The notes beneath the pieces were generated by a model. That model saw nothing but the letters and a program-made list of their open reading frames with translations, did not search any database and was not told the origin of the DNA. From NCBI GenBank assembly GCA_000499405.2, contig HG738138.1:1736001-1800000 (forward strand): a stretch of 64,000 bases of DNA, in the 5' to 3' direction. This document shows positions 24,545-59,265 of the stretch, piece by piece. The translations under genes and the position numbers were made by a program. Every line of letters begins with the position of its first letter. The stretch's first letter is position 1. The DNA comes from Onchocerca volvulus. Its lineage: Eukaryota; Nematoda; Chromadorea; Rhabditida; Onchocercidae.

Positions 24545-25847
24545 ATGTGTCTCGGTCCTGCAAAATTGTTTTGTCTCTTCCTTTCCTGATTTTAAGATTT
24601 TCAGTTGATAGCCGAAATGCCGGATTCTTTGGGTTTTTATAACTACTTTTCTTATCAAATTATTCTGTTCATTATGTATTTTATTTTCATGTTATTTCGA
24701 TAACGCATAGATTGCGTATAGATTGTTTGTAACTTCATCATCATGTGGGTATCCATAACTTCCAGAATACCATAACTTTAGACAGTGCTCTGCGAAATTC
24801 TTAGAATTTGAAAGAGTAATTTTTTAAAGTCAACACTTACCTCCATGTTAGTATTCATATTTATATATCCTGAAGATTTTTGTCAGAAAAATGCCAGAAA
24901 ATCAAAACAGTCAAATGTCAGGTTGAGGTTTTCAATCAAAGAAGAACAAATTTCTTTTTACATTTAAGATGACGCAGTAGTTTCTATTCACGAAAGGTTA
25001 ATGATACACTAGTCTTATTCCTAGCATAAATTTGTATAGTGATGTACTTCTCTTGAAGTATTAGCTTGATAGAATCTTCATAGGGTTGGACGTCGTCATT
25101 GCCTCGTTTATTCGTGTTATACGATTCCTGAACAGGTGTAATATTTGCAGAGCTGGACTACATAATCGAAATTCAATCGAAATTGGCACAGGGAAGTTGG
25201 TACAGGTGTGCGAGGTGTCTTCCATCTTAGTAGAAGGTAAAAGATTATTAAGCTATAGCGAGAGTGATGATTTCCTTTGAAATATATGACGTTATATTAT
25301 ATTCTGTCAGATTATTTTAAAATTCTGTTCTTTCAGCAATAGATAAAACATCTGAAAAAGAATCATTTTCATATTCATAGCAACGTTAAAGTATCACGGA
25401 AATATCTGAGAAAATGGAATACGATACTTAAAAAACACCAGCTAATTTCGCGATTTTTTCGTGAACAATATTCATCTTTGTAAACTACATGTTCTTTTTA
25501 TATTTCATTTATACATCTTTAAAAAAATTTTTTTTATTCATAAAATTAAGAAAAAAAAAAATAATTGGATTGAAATAACAAAACGGAGCCTCCATGTAAG
25601 TTACCATAATCTTTCAAAATTTCAGTCTTAAATTTTAAAACAGAAAAAACTTTTTGTATTAGAAAACTTATTTGTCTACTCTTTTTTTTTTTTTTTTAAT
25701 CATTGTTCGACATGCAGTTACGTTTAAGGAAAGGAGGAGAAAATAAGCTTTTCAACTAAATGAATGAATATATGCTGGGAGGTTCTATGTATTCACTATT
25801 TCGGGAAATCTTAATCCTCACAACTGTTGCTACAGGGAGGTGTAACC

Positions 25848-47930
<22,083 letters not shown>

Positions 47931-48174
47931 TATGCATATGTCGTAGTAATATATGATATGAATGAAATATAGAAGCTGAGATTGATCTGATTCCTTCAAT
48001 TAAAACTCAGTAATCGCTTTATCCCTTTCGTTTTAAATGTATTTCAAATTGAAATATATCAAAGAAGATGGGCTTCATGTCTTATCATTTGCTCCTTCAT
48101 CTCCTCATTACAATATGGTCTTTTCTTAACACAAATACTTATCACTTTATGTGTTTATGCGTATTTGTGTCCGT

Positions 48175-48176
<2 letters not shown>

Positions 48177-48214
<38 letters not shown>

Positions 48215-48270
48215 TATGTGTGCATGTGTGTTTTTGTGTATGTATGTATGTATGTATGTATGTATGTGTA
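48177..48270. repeat. (TG)n and (GTAT)n microsatellites
   Basis: TG repeat 48177-48210 and GTAT repeat 48239-48266, just 3' of the PMCA stop codon. Overlapping Cys/Val and His/Thr frames on the two strands are artefacts. Confidence 0.95.
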
Positions 48271-50503
48271 TGCGTATGTGTTTCCATTGTCCGCGAGTTT
48301 ATTTGCCTTAAATCCCGGTTGCAATTTATTTTTGCTGCACCGTGCAATTATCTCCTCTTACCATCTCCTCTTCCTTACCTTTTTTTTTTAGGTTTCAAGC
48401 TAACAACTGATAATAGATGATCTCTAAAATACTTGTGCTCTATTTTTCTCTCAAATTTAAAGAGAAATTCAGTAATCAGATTTCAAAAAAGCACACCTGA
48501 GCATTTTTATCAGTGTGCCTTGATAATTCACCTCTTTCAAAATATGATGACCGTTGACCTTGTCTTGACCCAAGTTTCTTTACTTACTGAAGCTATAATA
48601 GATTATTTGTCAAGTAGGAAATTTTGTATTCTATTTAAGAATTCGAAAAAGTTTGTTTTCATTTAAATGTGAGTTTCCAAAAAAAAAAAAAAAAAATTTC
48701 AAAAATTGCACCTTATGTAAGTGGAATAACCACGACAGAGTAATGAAGAAGAGCTAACCCTCTATTTTGATTTATTCATAACATTAATCGTAATTTCAAG
48801 CAAAAAATTGTGACTTTTAAACTTCTCTTGACCGTTGGGCTTGCAAAATGATGAACTTCTTGAGATATCTTGGTTACTTGTTTTTCTGAACAACCCTAAA
48901 CTTTTGTTCATCTTTTATCATCCTTTATTGTATAAGATGTGATAAGATTCCATCCATTCAAGTGTCTGTCTGGGAAATAACATTTTCAACCCCGAAATCC
49001 TAGAATTTCGATCTTTCATTTTCCTTGGTACGATACAATTAGCATTGCTACTATCCATTGTTGCTTTAACGAATAATTAATATTCACCTTCTTCTCCTTT
49101 TTTTTCCCCTCCAAACGTACTTCGAAGGAGCGTTTTTTGTCTGAAATAACATTATAAAAGATTTGAATGTGTTTCTTGGATTCTTAACTTTTTTTTAGTC
49201 ATTCAGTTCTCATCATCAATATATGCGTAAACTGAAGATTCTCTTGATATCATCTGTTAAGAATCATGGTAAAAATGATTCATTTATTCATGACTATGTT
49301 GTTTGAAAAGGTGTATTGCTGCAACGTATGATTTTTTCTTAGATTTGAAGAAGTTATTTTTTTCGTTCTGAATTAATTCTTGAAAAAACATAAATAATTT
49401 TTGTCAAAATTTTATTTTTCTTGTTGATAAATGAAGCACTTATTTATTTAGTTGCATTGCCGTCTTTCGTTATTTCTCAAGCATTCAAATCAGTATTTCT
49501 CTCCTTTTTTACTTATGAAACAGTTTCACTAATTCAATGTTCTTTATTTCTTTTACAGCAATCTTTAAAAAAAAAAGAATGAAGATCACATTTATTGCTT
49601 GAGAGAAATGAAAAAGTTAACAAATTGAATCTTTTAATTCATTTGTTATTTCAAAAAGTTTGAAGAAGGGACTGTAGTCTTATATTTTTTCGAAATTATT
49701 CAAATAATCATTGATCTTTGATGTGTTTAGTGTGTTGTTTCTTCTAGCCTATGAATTTAATAAGTTTGGATTCGATTTTAGTAGAAGAAAAGAAATTTTT
49801 TTCCTGTTTTCATTTCTGCCCTTTTTTTTTTTTTTTTTTTTTGCTCATTTTTAATAATCAATTAATCATACGTACTTTCTCTGCGTCATGTGATTTTTAT
49901 TTGTTAAAAATTAAAATTGTCATGTTTTTGTCGGCAAAAATTCAAACTAGAATTTGAATTTCGCAAACGACTTGTGTCAAATATCATTCAGAATGAATTT
50001 CTGATGCAATAAATTCAAATGTTAGTGAATGCATCATAAAGTCTTTTTTTTTTGTCATTGATGTAATTTTTTTTCTGGATATTAGGCGGACAAAAACGAT
50101 TTCCATGAATTTGTTATTTTTTCTTCTACATTTTTTTTTCCTGATTATTATTAGATTATATGATAAATCGAATTTGATTTATTGCTTTGCTTATTGATTA
50201 TATTCCCTACGAATTATTTATGAATGTAAAGGTAGCTTTTTTCCTTAATTTTTCCCAAATCTATACTTTTAACTCATATATCAATATATTTTATACATTT
50301 TTCCCCTTTTCTCTCTCCCCCCCTTTTCCCTTCTATCTCATCCTCTTCATTGAAAAATACCGTAAAATATTTATCATATTGTTTTTCTTTTTTCTTTAAA
50401 ATTATCAGTTCTTGCAAATTATCATCACTAAACATATTGATTAATGTATATGTACAGGTAGTAATATATCTGCCAATATAAGATTTCAGATTAAAAAAAA
50501 TAC
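48271..50503. other. PMCA 3' flank, AT-rich, no supported gene
   Basis: T-runs and low-complexity frames only. The open frames at 48433-48666, 49751-49957 and 50187-50399 have hydrophobic or Ser/Phe-rich composition typical of translated AT-rich noncoding DNA. Confidence 0.5.
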
Positions 50504-50740
50504 TCATCGCTTTATTTCATACATTTCATTTTGCATAAGAATGAAAGAATTACTGAACAAATCATTACTTTCATGCGACATCGTTAATTCATCCTTTTTT
50601 CCATACTTTTTTTTCACGAATACAACAAATTTGTGAAACCGTATCCGTTCAAAATCCAAATACTGAACATCAGTCTCATTATTTGTATCACTAGTCCCTT
50701 TAATCATCAAATTAAAAGTTGGTATTAAGGTTGGAGACTA
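50504..50740 (-). CDS. Unrecognised hydrophilic open frame, possible terminal exon
   Basis: On the - strand a TTCGTAG acceptor at about 50741 opens a frame reading SPTLIPTFNLMIKGTSDTNN, then VQYLDFERIRFHKFVVFVKK, ending MQNEMYEIKR and TGA at 50504-50506. The balanced charged composition is unlike neighbouring noncoding frames. No domain was recognised. It could be the 3' exon of a - strand gene that starts with the signal-peptide frame at 51834, but no connecting exon was established. Confidence 0.3.
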
Positions 50741-51576
50741 CGAACAAATAATATCCAAATTTAGAACAGTTGCAATTTTCCCAGAATTAAATCAAGAACT
50801 TTAGTCCTAGAAAATTTAACGAATGTGAAAAAAATAGTAATGGGGTTATAAAGTGTAAAAAATCTGCTTTTCATAATTTCAGGACAATTCAATTTCTTGT
50901 TCCTAGTGGAAATATCATTTTATGAATCCTGCTCCAAGACAAATGAGTGATTTGAATTTTTTTAAATTCAAGATAAACCATACTCGACATTTTGTTAGAA
51001 TATGCTGGATGAAGCAACTAACGTACCTTAACAATGAAAGAGAAACGAAAATGATATGGAAACAGAAAACATGCATGAAGAATATACGAAGTGTTTAGCA
51101 TACTGCATTCGATTGTAAACCGGATACAAATCCACATCAGTAATCCGGAAGAGAAAGATTCATCAATTTGTCGTCATCTTCTGACAGTGAAAAATTTGAG
51201 TAAAAAAACGAGGGAAAAGTATTCCCTACGACTATTAACTCTTACTAATTAATATTGTCTATGATTACAATTCTGAATATCCACTCAGAAAAAAAAGAAA
51301 AAAAAATCGACGAAATCATGAGGAAAATGACATCTTTTGATTCATATCAAGGAATAATGTATCTTAATCTCTGAATATCAAAATACGGAAAACAAATTTT
51401 GTTCCGAAAATAGGTAACTTAAGAATAAACGTGATTAGAAAGTCCTAAGAACATAAAGACAAGGAGTTATACCATGATAACTTGCACTTTTTTAGAAAGA
51501 TTTGGAAGAATCGAAAAGTTCGGTCATTTTCAATAAAAATTATATTTTATTTCCTAAGATAAAGTGGTGGAAAAAT

Positions 51577-51834
51577 TTACTTCACTAGGTTGGAGAAAAT
51601 AATTGTTTTATCAATTGCTTTACATTTAATGCCGCAGCAAAAAAAAAGAAAATACAATATCCTGGAACCCGAACCGTAATGTAGTGAAATGCAGCAACTT
51701 CTTTCACAGTTCAAGCTATATGACTTTCCAACAAACACTAAATGGTCCTGGTGATAGCAACAACAATTAATTCCCATAAAATTTATAACGATGATTGATA
51801 AAATTGCTACAAAATATTTTTTGAGTTTCGCCAT
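51577..51834 (-). CDS. Putative small secreted Cys-rich protein
   Basis: From ATG at 51834 the product begins MAKLKKYFVAILSIIVINFM, a good signal peptide (basic n-region, hydrophobic core). It is followed by a cysteine-rich mature part (NCCCYHQDH, LNCERSCCIS, FFCCGIKCKA) and TAA at 51577-51579. The unspliced product is 85 residues. An AATAAA polyadenylation signal lies 26 nt past the stop (51551-51546 on the - strand). The frame may instead be spliced at the GT within the ILYF codons. No family was recognised. Confidence 0.4.
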   Translation of the reverse strand: MAKLKKYFVAILSIIVINFMGINCCCYHQDHLVFVGKSYSLNCERSCCISLHYGSGSRILYFLFFCCGIKCKAIDKTIIFSNLVK

Positions 51835-52514
51835 AACACCAACCAAGCAATACTAAGTGATAAGCACCTAGGTAATTGATCAATGTCATTTTCTGATTCT
51901 TTCTGTTATCACGCACTTAGCAAACAACATAGAAAAATATGAGTCATTAATTTCAAACTTTACACATTTGAAATGAAATTAAAATTGAAGTATGCAAATG
52001 ATACATAATGTTTTCATCGTTTACTAACCAGAAAGAAGAGAATCATCCTTCAATGCACCGGTATTCTGTATCACACAATGTTCTTTATAGTAACACCATT
52101 CACTGAGCACTGTTTCGCCTCATCAGAATTCTCTTTCACATTAGGATTAACTCCTGAAATTCATGGAGACACTGTTTTTTCACTCTCGCAAAAGTTTTTT
52201 TCTTTTTTTTTTTAAGTACTACAGTTTCAAATCCTTTCTTTCCTCATCCTCTTTTTCCTCCTCCTTTTCCCCAATCTTTCACTTTTGCCCTCCGCTATAG
52301 GTTAGTGGAACATACACGAACGGACTCGCTGGATTTCCATTAAACGTTCTCACATAATTACAACTTTTTTCAAGTTTCTATTCACGGCAATACGTCTTCT
52401 GTTTATTATTAAACAGTACTATTCAGAGTCTTTAAAATGGAGTCATACTCCAGATATCAAACTCTCTTTTTTAAATTCACCAATTGCTTAAGTTATCGAC
52501 AATAATTAAACTTA

Positions 52515-55500
52515 TTAAACAAATCGAAGAGTAGTAACGAAAATAATTATGAAAGTCGAATCAAAAAATAAACTGCTATCAAATTTCTCACCGAAGATTA
52601 ATTTTTTTGCTTCTTGAACCTCACGCGATGCATCCTTTAATATGGCATCTGTCTCGATTGTCATCAGATGTTTCGGTCCCAACGTAAATCTTACGATTTC
52701 GTATGCCTTCTTACAATAAAGCAATGCTCGGTGCGGTTGCTTACATCTGAAATTTCCTTTCAAATTACTGATCTTCCTTAACCGACAAAGTGCCAAAAAT
52801 TACCGTAAATGAATGAATGGAGTAAATTCCAAGTTATTTACTTTAAATAGAAAGTAGCAATATTGCGATAATGAATGCCAACAGCAGGATGATTGTAGGG
52901 AAAACAAAAGCGGACACATTCTTCCGTTTCCAAATGCAAATCCAATAACTGTTGACAGTCTGATACATCAATCAGTGGAATTAGCAGCTAAAACTAGTTA
53001 AATTGGCATTAATAATTGCAAACACTTCAAAAAAAATTGAAAAAACAAAAAATAAGACTCAAATATTGAGCACAGAAATGGCATGCCATGGTCATTAATA
53101 AATTTTAAATTCATAAGCCCAATACTCGATTTTCTTAATGCTAAACAAATAATAAACATTTTTTTTTTTTTTTTTTTTTTTTTGGAGATGGAAGAGAAAA
53201 AGATCAGATAATAACCTTGTGAACTTTGTGTTAAAAAGAATTAACGTACCTGGATAATTTTGCATAGGAACACATTTACTTTCGACAATAATTCGCTAAA
53301 ACGTTTTTTCAGATCAATCAGAAATCTAATCCTTTGCTCACGCGACATCTAAAAGCAAGGGGCAGCAGTTTATTCACTGACTACTAAAAATATTTGACTG
53401 ATAAAAATCAGCAAAAGACCTTTGCTTATAGCTATGATATGTTTGGATGAAAATCAGATAAAGTCTGTAATTCCTAATTTATTTACTTGACTTCTGTAGA
53501 TAATTCCGTAATTTATACTGATGGTTCCTCTACTAAAGATGTTCCATTCATCTTATGAGCACAAAGTTTTACTGAATATTGCAAGAACACAAAATCTTGC
53601 AAGTAACTTAAGTACTAAGAAGTCAGTTAATGTCTTGCAGCATATGTGTTAGCATAACGAATGCAAATTCAGTCTATGAAAATTTCAAGCTAAAACAATA
53701 TTAGTTAATTTTTAATGCCAATTTTTAAAAACTTTCATAATTATCAAATGGATATCATTTTTTCTGAAAAATAAAAGTTAACCTGCTCAATCTCATGATT
53801 TTCAACAATCTTGTCGATAAAACGCATAGCTGTTATCGCTTCTACAACATACTGTGGAGATACTTTATTATGACATTTCGGACAGGTTATTATTTGAGTA
53901 TCCCGATCTTTATAAGATACATCACCGAATATGCATAAACGTTCCCGTTTTTCCTGTAATTTTCATCTAACTATAATATGATTCATAAGGTATGCCCGGG
54001 TTTGATTCTACGACTCAGGACAATTGATAAAATGGCATTTTGCAAATATACCGCATTGTATGAACGCAAACGGATGCAAATTTAAGTACTACAAATACAT
54101 TACTACTTAATATTAATATGAGGTAAGTATGAAAGATATATATTTCAAATGCGAAAATTCATTTTTTTATGGCATATTTTGAAAAAGAATCAATATAAGA
54201 CTACAAATTATTATGTTCATACTACTGAAATTCAAAAAAGTAAATGAATATATTTTGCAGAAATCAATTTTAGCAATACGAAAACTCGGAATGAAAAAAT
54301 TGATTTACCGGACAATTTGGACATAAAATCGATGACAGAAGAGCATCATCCGGATCATCACAACGTTTGCAATGACATTCAAAATACCACGTGTCCTTTA
54401 ACAGTTTACGTCTTTGCTGCGTCGTACTGCAACAATTATTTAGAAAATCTAGTCACCAAAGATATTGAAGTTTGGGTAGAAATAAAATCAAAATTTAAAA
54501 AATCGCCAGTCTATACGAAATAATAAATACTGCCTTTGATATTACCTTAACATAATAATAAATTCCTTTTCTCATTTGACTTAATTTAAAAACAATCAGA
54601 AAAGTACTTACTTGATTAAATCTATGTAAGAGTAATGAGTTGAACTGAGATTTCGCAAGTCGACGCTAACAGTAAGGCCCCTTAATGTTGCAACAAAACC
54701 ATTACAAGTATATATTGTATTTGGACGACAACTATGATCATAAGCACATAAGTCCAAATATAAACCCTTTCCAATTTCCTGAAAATTTCGTTAATAGAAT
54801 GAGGAATTTTTAAGAATTAGTTTTTAAATCTCTAATCACAATATTTACTAAAATTTCTAGTTTTCAGAAAATTTTTCGCTAGCAAGATATGTCGTAGCAA
54901 TCCAAAAAGGGTAATTCAGCTATGGATTACAGCACAATGTAACACAGCCCTGAAACTTCAAGCACACGAAGCAACATTATCATAAGATGATCATCAAAGC
55001 TATGTATTCAACTATCAATAGCTTATGCAGCTATTAGATTAAAATGAATGATCCTACTGCTGGAATTTCAAATTTTTACCCGAGAGATCCAGATTTGTCC
55101 GATGCAAAATTGTGCCCTTAAATTAGATAGCTCTGCTTGACTAGATAGGATGTACTGATTAGTTATCTATTCACAATCCTTTTTACATACAATAAATCAC
55201 CTCAATGTAACCGCAATCGCTGATCGCATGGCGATTGATATAGTTTCGGCAGTGGAGTTCGAATACTTCATCTTTACTAACCATTGCTTTCGATCCGTAG
55301 AATGCAAGAAGATCGGTATAGATACCTTTAAATCAAATCCGTGATTACTTTCAACTAATTCTGGCAATCTTGGTCTTTTTACGTATGTGTTTCTGAATCT
55401 TGCATTTTTATTCCTTCAATTCTTAGATTGCTTTCATGTTTTTTATCCAAAATTCATTGAAAAATACAGTATTTAGATTAAAAATGAAAAACCGACAAAC

Positions 55501-56903
55501 GTCTATATCATTTTTGACCAGCCAAATACAATTTTTGAATTTGACAAATGAAATTATGATTTGTTCGTAAAAGGTTTTACACCAAAAGAACCAGAGTATT
55601 AAATTTCAACAATTCCATCATTTTTCTCTCCATTTCCATGGACAAATTCTCACCACTGAATTTTTTCATCGCAGCAGAATCTTGTTTAATGAAATCTGTA
55701 TGGGACCAGATATCCATAATGGACCGTTCAGATGTACGATCCTTGTAAAAATTGTCGTCCTCCTTGTCTTTTCCCAATTTAATTGCCTGAACCATACTGT
55801 CAGTTATATTTGACAATATACTGTACTGAATTGTAACTTTTGCAAATTCTTGATTCGAAAAATTCAGGTTTTTATCCTTCTCTCCTCCTAATTCTTCGTT
55901 CTATGGGAATATAGATCCTAGTAGGCAACAAACCTTATAACGAGTAACAATCCTGCCCAACAAACGCACTTCAATATTTGGTATCGCATCATGCGTTTTA
56001 AAAGCTTTACATTCCGATCGATGATCCTTCCATCCTAATGTCTGACACTTCTGATTACAAAACATTCCTTTATGACATGCATGACAGCGCCTAAAATACA
56101 ATTTTCTTCAAGTTTATGATCGCTATATGATGACTCGATGATGGTTATAATCAACGATATCTATAATTAACATCTAACATAAAAATTTTTCGAATCAGAA
56201 GAACTCAATATCATTCTTCAATGGATGGATGTTTCGGATGTTTCCTTAAAGCATGTTTTTTATCAATGGGGAAAAAAACGTCTATAGACTATAAAATAAA
56301 ACTATAAAAAGTATGCAATAAAAAAAAAAAAAAAATTATTACCTAAGTGAATCAACTTTTGCAAGGCAATACCAGCACCTGCTCGATAACTGCTCATCAT
56401 GAAGGGAATATGCGAACGGATAGAAGTCAATCCTCAATGAGCTATCATCATCTTCATATGTATCAATTTCGGCACTCATTCCTCCATTCAATTCAACCGC
56501 ATTCTTTTCAGCTATTTTGGTATCATTATATTTCACTGATTCTTCCTAGAATTTTTAATTAACATATATAACGAATTTCCCACTTCTTACTTAAAATCAT
56601 TAACCGATAAATTCCAGACAAGTAACCATCTGTTTCACTACTCGACAGTGAAATCAGAGTGAAAAAAAAAAAAAAAAAAAAAAAAGGTTTGGAAGGAAGA
56701 AGCGAACTCTTACTTTCCAATTCAGTAAATCCGATTATAAATATAATATTTTTGTATGTAAAAATAGACTGACCGAGTAAATTCAAAAACAACAAATTTG
56801 AAATTGTACAAGAAACCTGAATGGATGTATCATTCTTGATGTCCGGTTGACGAGATCGATGACCAGCTTTAGCATGACGATGAGGCTTCTTCTTCTTCTT
56901 CAT
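52515..56903 (-). CDS. SMYD-type MYND/SET lysine methyltransferase, complete (583 aa model)
   Basis: Eleven exons on the - strand, high to low: 56903-56817, 56545-56343, 56090-55934, 55900-55654, 55325-55201, 54778-54612, 54426-54309, 53953-53783, 53348-53250, 52987-52842, 52746-52515 (TAA). All phases close, total 1752 nt. A MYND zinc finger (SSRCWYC to DHRSEC, ~residues 86-120) interrupts the SET domain. The SET core has RHAISDCGYIEEIGKG, DHSCRPN (~287) and YSYIDL, then TTQQRRKLL. The post-SET Cys cluster is ECHCKRC plus CPNC, and a helical TPR-like C-terminus follows. This is the SMYD1/2/3 architecture; such enzymes methylate histones or cytosolic proteins using SAM. Oddities: the usual NHSCxPN is DHSCRPN; intron 55901-55933 is only 33 nt; acceptor AAAG|GT at 55326 is weak. 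Exon 4 ends at AGTG|GTGAGA, giving KKFSGIYTDLL. Confidence 0.88.
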
Positions 56904-57132
56904 CTTCGCTTACATATACTATCGAACCAGATTTACCACACGTTAAGGTGTTGTTTCGATTGATCAGTAGTTTTGTTTGTTGTTCAATGCTTGTCTCCCA
57001 CTGATTCTTCATCGAAATCATCCTTTTCCTCTTCTGCCAAGCAACTTTATTCATTACTCCTCTACTCTCAAACCCTATTTCCTCCCTTTCCTTCACTTCC
57101 TTCCCTCTTCTCTCATTCTCCCTTCCTTCCAT
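56869..57132 (-). CDS. Overlapping upstream frame: alternative first exon or uORF of the SMYD gene
   Basis: A - strand ATG at 57132 opens MEGRENERRGKEVKEREEIG and runs past the main ATG (56903) in a different frame, stopping at 56869. A strong donor TAT|GTAAGC lies at 56914/56913 in phase 0. The acceptor of SMYD exon 56545 is also phase 0. So 57132-56914 could be an alternative 73-codon first exon giving ...CGKSGSIVY|EESVKYND. Otherwise it is an overlapping uORF. Confidence 0.4.
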   Translation of the reverse strand: MEGRENERRGKEVKEREEIGFESRGVMNKVAWQKRKRMISMKNQWETSIEQQTKLLINRNNTLTCGKSGSIVYVSEDEEEEEASSSC

Positions 57133-58649
57133 CCATTATCCATAACTTACGGATTTGAGCTTAATGAATTGCAAAACGTTCAAGCTAATTAGAAAATTGT
57201 TGATTTACATTGAGGATTGACTTCTATGTTGGCGGGGACAGGAAAGAGAGAGAGCGGAGGTGTTTGAATCGAAATCGAATAAATCAATCTATGAACAATA
57301 TTTTATAACTTACCAAATTCATCTCTTCCACTGAATGAATGAAATTCAACTATGTTAATCTATAATTTACCAGTTATCAATTGATGATATTATCACTTCC
57401 ACTTCCAATAGATGATCAAATGATGAAAAAATTGGATGCAAAAATTAATTTCAACATAATCAACCTTATCGACTGATTTGATAATAGCACAAAAAAGAAA
57501 AGAAGATGATAGCGGCCATTGTATGTACAATAATAACAAAACAGCCATAATTAAATCCATAACACAAACTTTCCCTTTTAAAAATAACATCAAAACAGAA
57601 AAACTGTTGTCACCCTACAGCATATTTTTTTTCCAATGTCAAATTCCACATTTTGTTTGTTTAGGAGAATTTAGTCATAAACTGAAAAGAATTTGCATAG
57701 TTGCTTCCATAGGAGATTTGAATTTTATTTTGTCTTTTTTTTTTCTTTAAAAAGAAAATTAAAATTGGCTAGCTGACGTTAGAATTCTTTGGATCAATTT
57801 TATATAGCTATTTATAAATGAGTTTATTAGGTTTAATTAATTCAGCATGATTTAATTAGATATCGGAATATACCAACCAAAATAGCCTCAATAAAATTGC
57901 TAAGAAAATACCCATGAATTCTTTGTCTGCATATTCCATCATACTACTACTGAAAGTAAATATGATGGATTTGAAATTAAAATTAAAAAAAAAAACAAAA
58001 AAACTTCTAAAATTTCTTTGAAATTCAATTCCCTCAATTTTTTTTTTTTTTTTTTGAAAAATGGAACTCATAATCCTTATGATTGAACAAATCATAGCAA
58101 TCTTGAAAGAATCCAAAATACGTTTAATATTTGCACTTACAAATAGATGACATTGATACAAATTTTAATTTTAATTAACATTCAAATATGTTTCTTGTTG
58201 ACATCATTTCCTCTTAACATCATTACAATGTACATTCACTACTCTCTTGCCATTTTCTCATTCTCTAGCAAAAGTCTTCCTCGTCTGTCGTTTCTTTAAC
58301 TGCAAATTATAATTCATTTCTCGCTATGGCTGTGCCGAATCAATACTATTATTAATAGCATAACTATTAGCAAACATTCTTAATACCTAATGTGTATGCT
58401 GCCTCAAAAATTTCAATATAACTTGTCATCTCTCAAGTACTTGCAGTATTTCTAGTTCTCTCAATCTCTATCAAAAATATTTCCATCGTCATCAATCTCT
58501 GCCACTCCCTTTTACATCACTACTTCCCACATCAATTGTAACTATTTAACTCGGAAAGTCACCGTAACACATACATATCTCGATAGTTTTTTCAGGCTTA
58601 CCGATGTGAAAACTTCCTGTCCCTTGCATTTCTTAGATAAGTCCGCTGA
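57133..58649. other. Divergent intergenic region between SMYD (-) and MAPKK (+) genes
   Basis: No supported gene. The two start codons face away from each other about 2.4 kb apart, so this interval plus the minisatellite must hold both promoters. The frames at 57393-57750 and 57856-58161 are low complexity or hydrophobic. Confidence 0.55.
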
Positions 58650-59180
58650 ACTTTGAACTATGCCATTTTGAACTAAATTCAACTGAACTAGACCACCTTG
58701 AACCAAATTTACTGAACTATATTTTCTCAATCTAGCTCTTTGAATGATGCAATGTTGTAACGAAACTTGTTGTTGAACTGTGCATTTTTGAACCAAATTC
58801 ATTGGACTATGCTATTTTGAACTGAACCCATCAAATTATATCATCTTGAACTAAATCCTTTATAATATATCATCTTGAATTAATTCCTATTAAATTATAA
58901 TCTTGCGAATTGAGCGGTTTAAATTTTCAATCTTGAAATAATTGAATTAAATCCATTGAATTATATCATCTCGAACTAAACCCTTCTCAGTGTATCATCT
59001 TGAGCTAAATCCTTCATAATTTTATATCATCTTGAATCAAATAAATCCGTTCAATAGTGTGTATTTAATTAAGTCTTTTAAATTATGCTATTTTAAAATT
59101 AATCACTTGAACTGTACAATCTGGAACTAAATCCCATTGAACTGTGCCATCATTAACCAAACCCATTGAAGTAATCTTGT
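58650..59180. repeat. Degenerate ~30-bp minisatellite upstream of the MAPKK gene
   Basis: Many diverged units of the form TGAACTATxxCATCTTGAAC then TAAATCCAT follow one another, about 29-33 bp each, from about 58655 to 59175. On the - strand the older units translate to repeated NLVQ/GIVQ-like decamers, an artefact of the repeat. It ends about 85 bp before the MAPKK ATG. Confidence 0.8.
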
Positions 59181-59265
59181 AATAAGCCTTTTGACCATCT
59201 CATTTTCCATTAATTGCGAATTAATCTGTTCGAAAATTTTTCATACGAGCAAATAATTTTTCCGG

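Noticed and set aside
25151..25205. Possible 5' UTR exon of PMCA between TTTGCAG and GGTACAG|GTGTGC
   Set aside because: Splice-like ends but nothing else to support it; start codon context at 25848 is sufficient.
48142..48420. Cys/Val-rich (+) and His/Thr-rich (-) frames
   Set aside because: Artefacts of TG and GTAT repeats.
55577..55653. Reading the SMYD exon on to ENLSMEMERKMMELL and a TAA
   Set aside because: No phase-compatible donor there. Ending at AGTG|GTGAGA restores the phase and the family-like KKFSGIYTDLLAFYG join, so this is intron.
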